DNA of 39,166 bases, taken from contig JAPLOE010000227.1 of NCBI GenBank assembly GCA_026692705.1, positions 1 through 39,166 of the forward strand, in the 5' to 3' direction. The notes under the pieces are model-generated. The model saw nothing but the letters and a program-made list of their open reading frames with translations, had not been told where the DNA came from and did no database searches. The number at the start of each line of letters is the position of its first letter. Position 1 is the first letter of the stretch. Source of the DNA: Planctomycetota bacterium. GTDB taxonomy: Bacteria > Planctomycetota > UBA1135 > GCA-002686595. The translations under genes and the position numbers were made by a program. Below are positions 1 through 8,643 of this stretch, piece by piece.

Positions 1-276
1 GACCTGCCGGATGCGCTCGAGCGGATCGGCGATCTCGGCCATCGGGATCACGCGCCGCGCGAGCTCGTCGAAGTCCGCGAGGCAGATCGTGCGGACGAGC
101 TCCTCCTTGTCCTTGAAGTGCCCGTAGATGGCGGCGGGCGCGTACTCGATCGCCTCGGCGACCTTGCGGAGCGTGACGGCCTCGAAGCCGTGCGTCGCGA
201 ACAGGTCGCGGGCGGCGTCGAGGATCTTGTCGCGGACTTCCTGGCGTTCGCGGGCGCGGCGGTCGGCGGAGCTCAT
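1..276 (-). CDS. TetR/AcrR family transcriptional regulator (N-terminal part, cut by window edge)
   Basis: The minus strand reads from an ATG at 276 through 92 open codons to the window edge, so the C-terminal ligand domain is missing. The visible part is a TetR DNA-binding domain: a charged N-terminus, then ILDAARDLFATHGFEAVTL (about residues 19-37), KVAEAIEYAPAAIYGHF (helix-turn-helix, about 39-55) and KDKEELV. The A-A-I-Y-x-H-F signature with the following K-D-K-E-E-L is characteristic of the family. Such proteins are usually ligand-released repressors that act on themselves or a neighbour. The upstream region (277-568) is shared with the divergent secreted-protein gene and carries a near-perfect palindrome at 318-330 that could be its operator. 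The ligand cannot be judged. No Shine-Dalgarno sequence is seen. Confidence 0.93.
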   Translation of the reverse strand, partial: MSSADRRARERQEVRDKILDAARDLFATHGFEAVTLRKVAEAIEYAPAAIYGHFKDKEELVRTICLADFDELARRVIPMAEIADPLERIRQV

Positions 277-317
277 GGCGAGGGAGGGGCGGCGAAAGGC
301 GATCTGCGTTCGGACTG

Positions 318-330
318 TGAACGGCGTTCA
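318..330. promoter_or_regulatory. Candidate TetR operator palindrome
   Basis: TGAAC-GGC-GTTCA is an inverted repeat with 5-bp arms and a 3-bp centre, 41 bases upstream of the tetR start. An overlapping CGTTC ... GAACG pair (307-311 and 319-323) adds further GTTC/GAAC half-sites. Symmetric GTTC/GAAC half-sites with a short spacer are common TetR-family operators. Autoregulation is an inference from position and symmetry. Confidence 0.45.
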
Positions 331-568
331 GTAACCGATCGCCGGTCAACTTCCAAGGGGGAGCGTCCCCACGGGCACCCGCGGCCCTTGCGCCGGCACA
401 AGGGCGCCCGTCGCCAGTGAACCTCACCCCATCTGGTGGCTCCGCCAAGGCCGTTTCCGCCCCTCGCCGGCCGGGAATTGGAATTTCCTGATCGCCGCGA
501 GCCCGTACCTGCGTGGTCGGGGTGTGGCCGCCGTCGCGGCCGCCGTTCCCCTCCCTGGTGCTCCTCCC

Positions 569-3040
569 ATGAAGACCCTCTCCACCGCGGCCGCGGCGCT
601 GGCCGGACTGGCGCTCGCCGCCTCCGCCCAGACCCGTCCCGCCGCGACCCACCCCCCGACCCTCTTCCACGGCGACGTCAAGACCCCGGCCCCGCTGCCG
701 GTTGCCGAAGTGCCCGAGCCGGCCCGCCAGCTCGTCGACACGACCCCCGCGAGCCCGCTCGCGTCCGCGCCGACACCCGCCTCGCGCACCGAGCTGCCGC
801 AGGAGATGCGCCTGCCGCTCGACTTCAGCGAAGTGCGCTTCGGCGAGTCGATCGACGGCGAGCTGTGGGCGCGCGGCGAATCCTGGAAGATGCGTTTTGG
901 CTCCGACAGCGCGACCTTCGTGCCGTTCTTCTCGTCGCGCTCGCCGCGCAACTTCGACATCACGTTCGACCTGTTGGGCGTCACGGCCGGCAGTCGCACG
1001 CTCGCGCTGGGTTCCTCGGCCGACGTCCGCCGCTCGGGCGACGCGGTCACGCTCGACCACGGCCTCGTCGACGAGGTCTACGAACTCGGCCTGCGCGAGG
1101 TCGAGCAGAAGTTCGTGATCGAGTCGTTGCCCGCGCAGGGTGACGTCGTCGTGCGGCTCGCCGCGCGCACGGAACTCGCGGGCGCGAGCTCGGAAGCGGG
1201 CTTCACGTTCGCCAACGACTGGGGCCGCGTCGAATACGGCCGCGCCACCGCCGTCGACGCCGACGGGCGCACGCTCGCGCTCGAGTCGACGCTCGAGAAC
1301 GGCGGGATCTCGATCCGCGTCCCGGCCGCCTTCGCCGCCGAAGCCGCGCTCCCGCTCACGATCGACCCGCTGATCACCGTGTACGGCGTCGAGACGCTCG
1401 TGTCGCTCGCCTTCTCGCCCGACAGTGCCTACAACAACACGGGCAGCACCGTGCTGCACTGCTACGCGGTCGTCTTCAGCCTGAACGACTTCGACGTCGC
1501 CGCCTGGGCCACCGATCGCAACGGCAACGCCATCGCGAACACCTTCTGGTGGACCGACTTCACGAGCCTGCACTGGACCGAACCTCGCACGGCCTACAAC
1601 GGCGCGACGGACCGCTTCCTGATCTGCGGCTCCGTTGGCCAGCCCGGCTCGCGCTCGATCCAAGGCCACGTCCGCACGGCCAACCCGGCGACGTTCAACT
1701 CCGCCATCACGCTCTACAGCAACCCTTCGGACGCCGGCGAGAAGTTCAACGTCGACTGCGGCGGTGACCCGTACCCGGTCCTTCCCGCGAACTTCTTCAT
1801 TGTCTACGAGCGCGTCCTCAACGCGTCCGACCACGACATTCACGGCCGCATCGTGCAGGTCGATGGCTCCGCGGGCACGCTCGGCACGTACTACCTCGAC
1901 AACTCGACGGGTACGCTCGACGCGCAGCCGACGATCTCGAAGTCCAACCGCGCCGACACCTGGAACATCGTCTGGCAGCGTGACGTTTTCGGCCAGGCGC
2001 GCCACATCTTCGGCACGCGCATCCAGTGGGCCGGTGGCACGGTCGCGGCGACCTACCAGATCTCGACCGGCGGCCAGGCAGACTCGCGCCCGAGCGCGTC
2101 GAGCTCGCTCACGGGCACGCACCGCTACCTCGTCGCCTTCGATCGCGACTTCACCAGCGACCGCGACATCATCCTGCACCTCTACGACGGCACCACGCTC
2201 CTGCAGACGATGAACCTGAGCGCGGCGTGGAGCCCGACGTTCTTCAATGACCAGGGCGACGTGTCCATCGATTCGGACGGCTCGAAGTTCCTCGTGGCCT
2301 ACAACGAGCTCGAGTCGGTCGGCCTGCAGTACGACATCTACGCCGCCGAGCTGCAGTGGAACGCCAACGGCATGAGCGTGCGCGAGAACCGCATCCCGGT
2401 CGCGATCACGCCGACGTCCGAGCAGGAGGTGCAGGTGGTCGCCGCCGAGAGCGGCAACGACAACCAGACGAGCACGGACTACACCGTCATCTTCAACCGC
2501 GGCGCCGGTCCCGGCACGGGCCCGGTGAACGACGTCTTCGCGGCGCTCGTCACGGGCTCGGCCGGTGGCTCGACGCTGACGTTCTGCACGCGCTCGTCGG
2601 TGACCTGTCCGTGCAACTTCGGGCCCGGTATCGGCGGTTGCGCGAACTCGGGCAACGCCTCGGGCGCTCACATGGCCGTCGCCGGCAACGCGCGCACGAC
2701 GCAGGACACCCTCTCCTTCCAGATCAGCGGCCTGCGTCCCAACGCGACCTGCCTCGTGTTCCAGGGCACGGCGACGATCAACTCGGGCTTCGGCAGCAGC
2801 CTCGACGACGGCGTGCGTTGCGTCGGGGGCTTCACGCGCCGCTTCTCTGCGCAGCTTGCGAGCGGCGCCGGCACCACGAGCTACCCGCCCCTGTTCGGAG
2901 CCTCGATCTCGGCGGTCGGCCTCGTGCCCTATGAAGGTGGCACGTTCTACTACCAGACGTGGTACCGCGACACGGCCAACTTCTGCTCGGCCGGCGCGAC
3001 GAACCTGAGCGACGCCGTGATGGTCGACTGGACGCCCTGA
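569..3040 (+). CDS. Large secreted protein with Cys-rich C-terminal module, function unknown
   Basis: An 823-residue protein. I start it at ATG 569 because the next residues form a signal peptide (MKTLSTAAAALAGLALAAS, cleaved after about ASA); the frame is open further upstream but that part is proline/alanine-rich and unlike a leader. Residues about 75-285 form a beta-rich domain ending in LPLTIDPLITVYG, followed by a long repetitive beta-rich middle (about 290-670) with many aromatic and Asp/Thr residues, perhaps a propeller. From about residue 675 a Cys-rich module begins (CPCNFGPGIGGCANSG), runs through RCVGGFTRRF and ends with QTWYRD, FC and TNLSDA. A related ending closes the FG-GAP protein at 25248-27977, suggesting a shared export or surface-attachment module. 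No enzyme motif was recognised. Divergent from tetR and convergent with the sigma-fusion gene. Confidence 0.85.
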   Translation: MKTLSTAAAALAGLALAASAQTRPAATHPPTLFHGDVKTPAPLPVAEVPEPARQLVDTTPASPLASAPTPASRTELPQEMRLPLDFSEVRFGESIDGELWARGESWKMRFGSDSATFVPFFSSRSPRNFDITFDLLGVTAGSRTLALGSSADVRRSGDAVTLDHGLVDEVYELGLREVEQKFVIESLPAQGDVVVRLAARTELAGASSEAGFTFANDWGRVEYGRATAVDADGRTLALESTLENGGISIRVPAAFAAEAALPLTIDPLITVYGVETLVSLAFSPDSAYNNTGSTVLHCYAVVFSLNDFDVAAWATDRNGNAIANTFWWTDFTSLHWTEPRTAYNGATDRFLICGSVGQPGSRSIQGHVRTANPATFNSAITLYSNPSDAGEKFNVDCGGDPYPVLPANFFIVYERVLNASDHDIHGRIVQVDGSAGTLGTYYLDNSTGTLDAQPTISKSNRADTWNIVWQRDVFGQARHIFGTRIQWAGGTVAATYQISTGGQADSRPSASSSLTGTHRYLVAFDRDFTSDRDIILHLYDGTTLLQTMNLSAAWSPTFFNDQGDVSIDSDGSKFLVAYNELESVGLQYDIYAAELQWNANGMSVRENRIPVAITPTSEQEVQVVAAESGNDNQTSTDYTVIFNRGAGPGTGPVNDVFAALVTGSAGGSTLTFCTRSSVTCPCNFGPGIGGCANSGNASGAHMAVAGNARTTQDTLSFQISGLRPNATCLVFQGTATINSGFGSSLDDGVRCVGGFTRRFSAQLASGAGTTSYPPLFGASISAVGLVPYEGGTFYYQTWYRDTANFCSAGATNLSDAVMVDWTP

Positions 3041-3063
3041 GCACCGGGCGCCCTGCGCGACAC

Positions 3064-3114
3064 GACCGCGGGTCCGGCTCGTCCGGGCCCGCGGTCGCCT
3101 GCTTTTCCGCAGGC
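3064..3114. terminator. Paired hairpins between convergent genes (bidirectional terminator)
   Basis: A 14-bp stem (3064-3077 with 3083-3096, one G-U pair, loop CTCGT) is followed at once by a second hairpin, GCCTGC (3097-3102), loop TTTTCC, GCAGGC (3109-3114). It lies between the stop at 3040 and the minus-strand stop at 3122. The stem is strong, but the only T run sits in the second loop, so whether it terminates intrinsically in either direction is inferred. Confidence 0.6.
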
Positions 3115-3121
3115 CTCGCCG

Positions 3122-6058
3122 TCAGTCGAGCGCGAGCTCGATCGGCTCGTCGCCGCGCTCGTCCGTGACCTCGATCGTGCGCCGCCCGAGCTCGCCGGAA
3201 TTCGAGAACAGCCGCAGCTCGTAGCGTCCGGTCGCGAGCGGCACGCGCACGTCGCCACCTTGCTCGCCTGCACCGAAGGCGCCGAGCGAGACCCCGTTCG
3301 CGTCGAAGACGCCGAGATAGCTGAACTCCGCGGCGAGCGACGCCGCCGGGCGCAGGCGCCGCGGAACGACGAGTTGCTCGACGGCGCGCACGTCCAGCGT
3401 CTCACCCGCATGGATCTCGACCTGCTGCGCGACCAAGGCAACCTGTCCACCGCCGGTGACGACCCAGCCCCGCCCCTCTTCGAGCGGCGGCGAGAGCCAC
3501 TCGGTGCCCGCGGGCGCGAATTCCTGCAGACCTCCGGCCCCATCGACGAATGCAGCGCGAGTTTCCGGTGTCTGGCGCAGGCCGAAAACGCGCACGCGCG
3601 CTTCACGTTGCATCACGATGTCGCCGAAGTCGTGCGTGGTGCCGCTCGCGACGCTCACGAACTCCGTGCGCCCCGTCACGAAGCCGATCGCCTCGGCGCG
3701 GACCATCCATTTGCCGGGCGCGTAGGAGCCCAGCTCGAAGCGACCGGTCGCGCTGTCGCAGCTCTCGATCGGAGACATCGGGTAGCCCTCGGTCGATGGC
3801 ATGAGGCGCGCACTGCCGACCGGGTTGCCGTCGACGTCCACGATGCGGCCCTTGAGGCGCACGGATCCAATCTTCGCCGGGTCGGGATGCAGCCAGACCT
3901 CGCCAGCGCTCGCGAGCACGCCCTCGAGCGTCGCGCGCGGGAACATGAAGTCGTTGGGCGCGAACAGCAGCAGCTTGAGCGGAATGTCGGGGCACTGGGT
4001 GAACTCGACGAAGCCGTCGGCACCGACCTGCAGGGAGTTGTAGTACTCGCCCTTCTGCATGGCGTCCGCCGTCGCCTGCACGTGGCCGCCGATCCAGTCG
4101 GCGACGTTGCCCCCGATGCGCACGCGCAGCGTCAGTCCGCGGTCGAGGCGGAACTCCACGTGCTGCGTGGCACCCTCGACGACAGTCACCGGCATCGAAG
4201 CCGAGCCGAACTTGTCGTGCTCGACTTCGAGCTTCGATTCTCCGCCGGAAATCCCGCCGATCTCGAAGGTCCCATCGGGAGCGGTCCTGCGATGGGCGCT
4301 CTCGAAGTTCCCGATCTGGCCGAGCTTGACTTCCGCGCGCGCCACGGGCTCGCCCGCATCGTTGCGCACGACTCCGGTGATCCTCCCGCCGCGAGTGAGC
4401 CGGATCTCGAGCGGGCTCCTGCGCCCGACGTCGATCGCGACACTGCCGCGCCACGGCGCGAAATCGCCGCCGCGCGCGCGCACCGGGATGTCGCCCGCGG
4501 GCAGGCCATCGACCTCGAACCAGCCCTCGGCGTCCGTGCGCACGCGTTGCCCCGCCGCCGCACGCGCCTCCGCGCCATCGGGCATGCGCACCGAGCTGCC
4601 GTCCTCCGCGTAGCCCCCGACCACGACGACCGCGCCGGCCAGCGGCGTTCCGTCCGGATCGATCACACGACCGCGCAACGCACCTCCCGCGGCCTCGAAC
4701 ACCAGGTCGACCTCGACTACGGCGCCCGTATTGGACATCACGAGCCGCTGCAGCGTCGGAGCGCGCCCGGGAGCGCGGGCCGAGATGAAGTTGAGCATCG
4801 TGGAGAGCCCGCGCACCTGGTACTCGCCACGTTCGTCGCTGCGCGCGACGACCCAGCCTTCGTCGGCGTCATTGAAGCACTGCCAGAGGTACACGCTCGC
4901 TCCAGCCATCGGCGTGCGATCGACATCGAGCACGCGCCCTTTCAGCAGGAAGCCCTGCGGCATCGTCAGCTCGACCTCGATCGTCTCGCCGGCCTTCGCC
5001 TCGCCTTGCGCGAAGGAACCGCGCTCGCTGTAGAACGTCACGCGTCCCGGCGGCACGTTCTCGATGCGCACGCTTCCGTCCTCGCCGGTCCAGTGGCGCG
5101 CGGCGTCGCGGTAGAAGTCGCGCGCGTTCGACGAGTGCATGTCGAAGCCGATGCCGTTCGCCGGCGCGCCGTCGTGCTCCCACTTGGCGCGCAGGATGAC
5201 CGTGCAGAGCGTCGAAGCGCTTGCGGGTGCGCTCGCCGCAGCGGGCGCAGCCTGCGGAGCAAGTTCCGTGCGCGCCGTGGCGTCGGCATTCTCTTCGGCC
5301 GCCTGCTCGCGCGGTGCTGCGAGCGCCTCCTGCGGCTCGAGCGCGGCCACGGCGTCGTTCGGTGTCGCGGGCTCGGAATCGGACGTGAAGCGATAGGCGA
5401 AGACCAGCGCGAGCACAGCGGCCGCGGCGACGAACGACTTGGTGGCGGTGCTCATGAGCACGGCTCCGATCGAGAGGGACGAGACCGACGCCGCGAAGGC
5501 AGCGAACGGCGGAGGCGAGAGGCGCCAGGCCTCGACGAGCGCGAGCGAGAGCGCGGCGCCGTGCAGGTGCGTGCGGCGCTCGAGGCGCGCGCGCAAGAGC
5601 TCGAGGCCACGCTTGATGCGCGTGCGCACGGTCTCGAGCGGGACGCCCAAGCGCTCCGCGATCGTCTGGGACGGCAATTCCTCGAGGAAATGCAACACCA
5701 GCGTCTCGCGCCACGGTTCGTCGAGCGCGAGCAGCGCCTCGACGACCTCGCGGCGCAGCGCCTCGCGCTCGAGGATCTCGGCCGGCGTCGGCGTCGAGGG
5801 CTGCGGCGGCGGGTCGAGCTCACGCTCCTCGCGCCGCGCCTTCGTGCGCCACGCGCGCCGCGCGAGGTTGCGCGCGATCGTCGCGAGCCACGAGCGCTCC
5901 GAGCCGCGCGCGGGTCCTTCGTGCTTGAGCGCCGCGAGCCACGTCTCCTGCTCGACGTCGCGCGCGAGCTCCGGATCGAACACGAGCCGCCGCACGAGCT
6001 TGGCGACGAAGCCCGAGTGCTCCAGCACGAACTGCGGATCGCGGCCGGGAGGCGCCAT
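3122..6058 (-). CDS. ECF sigma-70 factor fused through a membrane segment to carboxypeptidase-regulatory-like repeats
   Basis: A 978-residue fusion. Residues about 10-75 are sigma region 2 (LARDVEQETWLAAL, then WLATIARNLARRAWR). Residues about 104-160 are region 4 (LPSQTIAERLGVPLETVRTR helix-turn-helix). Regions 1.1 and 3 are absent, as in ECF sigma factors. Hydrophobic stretches follow at about 184-202 and 207-223, then an Ala/Glu/Pro linker (about 227-283). Several beta-sandwich modules of the CarboxypepD_reg type come next (about 284-366, 370-455, 459-555, 558-640 and near 760-845), each with a G-R-V-x-D-x-x-G-x-P-x-A-G-A strand and a D-x-x-G-x-F-E-x-x-G-L turn. The layout implies a cytoplasmic sigma domain tethered to an external sensor. 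No separate anti-sigma gene is adjacent. C-terminally extended ECF factors are known from planctomycetes. How the sigma part would be released is unknown. No good Shine-Dalgarno sequence precedes ATG 6058. Confidence 0.9.
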   Translation of the reverse strand: MAPPGRDPQFVLEHSGFVAKLVRRLVFDPELARDVEQETWLAALKHEGPARGSERSWLATIARNLARRAWRTKARREERELDPPPQPSTPTPAEILEREALRREVVEALLALDEPWRETLVLHFLEELPSQTIAERLGVPLETVRTRIKRGLELLRARLERRTHLHGAALSLALVEAWRLSPPPFAAFAASVSSLSIGAVLMSTATKSFVAAAAVLALVFAYRFTSDSEPATPNDAVAALEPQEALAAPREQAAEENADATARTELAPQAAPAAASAPASASTLCTVILRAKWEHDGAPANGIGFDMHSSNARDFYRDAARHWTGEDGSVRIENVPPGRVTFYSERGSFAQGEAKAGETIEVELTMPQGFLLKGRVLDVDRTPMAGASVYLWQCFNDADEGWVVARSDERGEYQVRGLSTMLNFISARAPGRAPTLQRLVMSNTGAVVEVDLVFEAAGGALRGRVIDPDGTPLAGAVVVVGGYAEDGSSVRMPDGAEARAAAGQRVRTDAEGWFEVDGLPAGDIPVRARGGDFAPWRGSVAIDVGRRSPLEIRLTRGGRITGVVRNDAGEPVARAEVKLGQIGNFESAHRRTAPDGTFEIGGISGGESKLEVEHDKFGSASMPVTVVEGATQHVEFRLDRGLTLRVRIGGNVADWIGGHVQATADAMQKGEYYNSLQVGADGFVEFTQCPDIPLKLLLFAPNDFMFPRATLEGVLASAGEVWLHPDPAKIGSVRLKGRIVDVDGNPVGSARLMPSTEGYPMSPIESCDSATGRFELGSYAPGKWMVRAEAIGFVTGRTEFVSVASGTTHDFGDIVMQREARVRVFGLRQTPETRAAFVDGAGGLQEFAPAGTEWLSPPLEEGRGWVVTGGGQVALVAQQVEIHAGETLDVRAVEQLVVPRRLRPAASLAAEFSYLGVFDANGVSLGAFGAGEQGGDVRVPLATGRYELRLFSNSGELGRRTIEVTDERGDEPIELALD

Positions 6059-6099
6059 GGTGACCCCAATGGATCCCGCCCGGGCGCGAGCGGGTCTCG

Positions 6100-6130
6100 A
6101 AAAATCGCGAAAATCGGCCCGCGAACGGGC
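6100..6130 (-). terminator. Intrinsic terminator of the GT4-acyltransferase operon
   Basis: Read on the minus strand, 13 bases after the stop at 6143: stem GCCCG-TTCG-CGGGC (6130-6117), then CGATTTTCGCGATTTTT (to 6100), giving a GC stem with a stable TTCG loop and two T runs. This is the best intrinsic terminator in the window. It separates this operon from the sigma-fusion gene starting at 6058. Confidence 0.8.
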
Positions 6131-6142
6131 TCCGCCGCCGCG

Positions 6143-7354
6143 TCAGGCCTTGAACGGGCTGCGCTCGGGCGCTTCGTCGTGCGGGATGGCCGACAGGAAG
6201 CTGCGCAAGACGAGGTTGAGCAGCGGCGAGCGGTGCCGCACCCACGTCGCGAGTCGTTCGGGCTTCGCGCCCAGCCGCGCCTTCGGCTCGAGCGCCGTGC
6301 GACCGAGCGAGAGCCGCTTGGCTCCGACTTCGAGCGCCTCTCCGACGAGCGCGTGCAGGAGGCGCAGGTACAGCGGCGCCTCGGCGAGCGCCGCGCGGTC
6401 GTGGCCGACGAACGAACCGATCGCGGTGTCGCCGTCGACGATCAGCGACGTGAACGCCATCAGGCGGCCGTCCTTGCGCAGTCCGAGCACGCGCATTCGG
6501 TCGCCAAGTTCCTCCGCGAGCACCGCCAGAAACTCGGGCGGCAACGTGAACAGCCGCATCTTCTGCTCAGCGTGCACCTGCAGGTACAGCTCGTGCATGC
6601 GCGCTGCCTCGCGCGCGACATCGACGCGCACGAGCTCGAAACCCGCCGCCTCGACCTTCTTGGCGAGCTTCTTCGCATCGCGACGGTAATCGCCGGTCAG
6701 GCTCGCGAGGTAGTCGTCGTAAGTCTTCCAGCGTGGCGCGAGCGCGAGCACCATGTTCGGTTCGGTCTCGAGCGGCCGATAGGAGAAGCGCTCGAGCGTC
6801 CCCATGCTCGCGCGCAACGTTTCGTCGACGTCCTTCACGAGCACCAGCGCCGATTCGCCGCACAGCTTGTCGCCGCGCCGCATGCGGTAGAGCGCATCCG
6901 CGACGGCCGGCCACAGCCGCGCCGGATCGCCGCCCGGCCGGAAGCACACGCCGTGCGGGCCCCAGGACATCACGTTGCCACACACGAGCACCGTCTCGTC
7001 GATCGCCGCGAGCCGCGCGAGCTTCGCGCGCTTGCTCGCCTGCTGCGGCAACTGGTCGGCGCGAACGCGCACGCTCTGCGCGCAGACGGCCGCCACGGGC
7101 TCGCCCGCGTCGTAGATCAGCGCGTGGTGCGGCCGCACGTTCTCCGGCGCCGCACGCTCGAGCGCACGCTGGTAGGCGCGGCCCTGCACGATCGAGGCGT
7201 GACCCGTGACGTGCTCCCACGCCGCCGCGTCGAGGAAATCGATCCGATCGGCGAAAGCGAACTCGAAGCCGGACGGGCTGTGTCGCGCCACGTGGCGAGC
7301 GTGCAGAGTGCGGACCTTGTCCCCGATGTTCTTGAGCGAGCGCGGCGTGGGCAT
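6143..7354 (-). CDS. GNAT-fold acyltransferase (Acetyltransf_6 / FemAB-like)
   Basis: 403 residues from ATG 7354. The open frame runs further upstream but there it overlaps the glycosyltransferase gene in another frame, so the start 10 bases after that gene's stop is preferred. The C-terminal half looks like a FemAB/Acetyltransf_6 domain: WKTYDDYLASLTGDYRRD with a following lysine-rich helix (about residues 218-245), AARMHELYLQVH, VLGLRKDGRLMAFTSLIVDG and a C-terminal ARLGAKPERLATWVRHRS. The N-terminal half would be the paired GNAT fold. Members transfer amino-acyl or acyl groups onto envelope or capsule precursors. Its tight linkage to a GT4 glycosyltransferase suggests it modifies the same surface glycan; the substrate cannot be read from sequence. 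An intrinsic terminator follows. Confidence 0.82.
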   Translation of the reverse strand: MPTPRSLKNIGDKVRTLHARHVARHSPSGFEFAFADRIDFLDAAAWEHVTGHASIVQGRAYQRALERAAPENVRPHHALIYDAGEPVAAVCAQSVRVRADQLPQQASKRAKLARLAAIDETVLVCGNVMSWGPHGVCFRPGGDPARLWPAVADALYRMRRGDKLCGESALVLVKDVDETLRASMGTLERFSYRPLETEPNMVLALAPRWKTYDDYLASLTGDYRRDAKKLAKKVEAAGFELVRVDVAREAARMHELYLQVHAEQKMRLFTLPPEFLAVLAEELGDRMRVLGLRKDGRLMAFTSLIVDGDTAIGSFVGHDRAALAEAPLYLRLLHALVGEALEVGAKRLSLGRTALEPKARLGAKPERLATWVRHRSPLLNLVLRSFLSAIPHDEAPERSPFKA

Positions 7355-7364
7355 GCCGCAAATG

Positions 7365-8525
7365 CTAGCGGCGCGCGAGGCCCTGGAGCACGGTTTCGAT
7401 GCGGCCGAACGTGCGCGTTCGGTCGAAGCGCTGCATGCGCTCGAGCCCGGCGGCCACGAAGCGCCGCGCGAGCTCCGGATCGCCGAGCAGCCGCGCGATC
7501 GCCGCGCGCAGGGCCGCATCGTCGCGCAACGGCACCAGCAAGCCATTGCGCTCGTGCTCGACCACTTCCGGATTGCCACCGATGCGCGAGCACACGATCG
7601 GCGTGCCGAGCGCGCTCACCTCGAGCAGCGTGTGCGACAGCCCTTCGTATTCGCTGTTGAGCACGAACACGTCCGCCGCGCAGATCAGGTCCGGAATGCG
7701 CTCGTAGGGCACGTTGCCGAGGAAATGCGCGCGCTTCTCGAGGCCGAGCTCGCGCGCGAGCCGCTTCCATTCCTCGAGCATGTCGCCATCGCCGGCCACG
7801 AGCAGCTCGACGTCGTCGGGAAGTCCCTTGAGCGCGCGCAGGATGCCGTCGACGCGTTTCCACACCATCAGGCGGCAGATCGTGAGCAGGTAGCGCTTCT
7901 TGGGATCGAGCTTCCAGCGCTCGCGCGCGCCCGAGCGCCCGCCCGCGACATCCGCGGCCTTCGGCCCGTGGTACGCGTTGTACACGAGCTCGACCTTGCG
8001 CTCGGGCACGCCGTAACGCTCGATCGGAATGCGCCGCAGGAAATCGCTGCACGCGATCAGCTGGTGGCACCAGCCCCACCACGTTCGCTGCAACCGCCGC
8101 GCGAGCGTCACCTTCCAGCCGTAGCTCTTGCCCTCGAACGTCTCGATGTCGTCGCCGTCGATCCAGCCCTTGCGATGGCTGATTTCCCAGGCGCCGTCGA
8201 CCATCAGGCGAATCATCACCTTGCGTCCGGCGAGCCGCGCCGCCGCGACGTGCAGCAGCGCGAGGTGCTCGTTGATGTACACGACATCCGCCTTGCGCGC
8301 CTCGCGGAACGTCGCCCACGCGGCCTTGAGGTAACGCAGCGGCAGCGGCCCGCGCTCGATCGCGACGACCTTGAACGGATGTCCCTTCGGCTCGCGCTCG
8401 GCGCAGAACGCGACGACCGTGACGTCGTGGCCGCGCTCGACGAGAAAGCGTCCGAGGCTCGGCACGTAGACGGCCGGTCCGCCGAGATCCGGCGGGAAGA
8501 CGGGAGACGTGATCAGGACGCGCAT
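7365..8525 (-). CDS. Glycosyltransferase family 4 (GT-B fold)
   Basis: 386 residues from ATG 8525, where the sequence begins MRVLITSPVFPPDLGGPAVY, the usual N-terminus of GT4 enzymes with the glycine-rich acceptor loop. The C-terminal Rossmann half shows PKKRYLLTICRLMVWKRVDG, VELLVAGDGD, FLGNVPYERIPDL, and the sugar-nucleotide E-x7-E motif in EGLSHTLLE followed by ALGTPIVCSRIGGNPEVV. Length and motif order are typical of NDP-sugar retaining transferases that build exopolysaccharide, O-antigen or glycolipid. It is the first gene of a two-gene operon with the acyltransferase. A TAGACT box lies 13 nt upstream (8539-8544) and there is no Shine-Dalgarno sequence. Donor and acceptor sugars are not predictable. 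Divergent from the pirin gene, sharing about 120 bases of regulatory space. Confidence 0.95.
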   Translation of the reverse strand: MRVLITSPVFPPDLGGPAVYVPSLGRFLVERGHDVTVVAFCAEREPKGHPFKVVAIERGPLPLRYLKAAWATFREARKADVVYINEHLALLHVAAARLAGRKVMIRLMVDGAWEISHRKGWIDGDDIETFEGKSYGWKVTLARRLQRTWWGWCHQLIACSDFLRRIPIERYGVPERKVELVYNAYHGPKAADVAGGRSGARERWKLDPKKRYLLTICRLMVWKRVDGILRALKGLPDDVELLVAGDGDMLEEWKRLARELGLEKRAHFLGNVPYERIPDLICAADVFVLNSEYEGLSHTLLEVSALGTPIVCSRIGGNPEVVEHERNGLLVPLRDDAALRAAIARLLGDPELARRFVAAGLERMQRFDRTRTFGRIETVLQGLARR

Positions 8526-8628
8526 GCGGGAGCCGAGGAGTCTACCCCTTCGGCTCGCCAGCCTCGCGGCCCCGAACGCGGCCCTTCCTACGCAACGTTC
8601 ACCACCGGAAGAACTTGCCGAGCTCGCG

Positions 8629-8634
8629 TAGAGT
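8629..8634 (+). promoter_or_regulatory. TAGAGT -10-like box before the pirin gene
   Basis: TAGAGT ends 9 bases before the GTG at 8644, with no Shine-Dalgarno sequence between. The same hexamer precedes rtcB. A -10 element this close to the start would give a leaderless or near-leaderless mRNA. No convincing -35 is visible. Confidence 0.4.
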
Positions 8635-8643
8635 GTGCGGCCC

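Noticed and set aside
7362-7367. TAGCAT box 7 bases before the acyltransferase start
   Set aside because: Its TAG is the stop codon of the GT4 gene, so the match may be fortuitous.
3260-7660. Very long open plus-strand frame antisense to the sigma fusion and acyltransferase genes
   Set aside because: It is Arg/Glu/His/Ala-rich without domains and is the usual mirror of GC-rich coding; the minus-strand genes have clear families.
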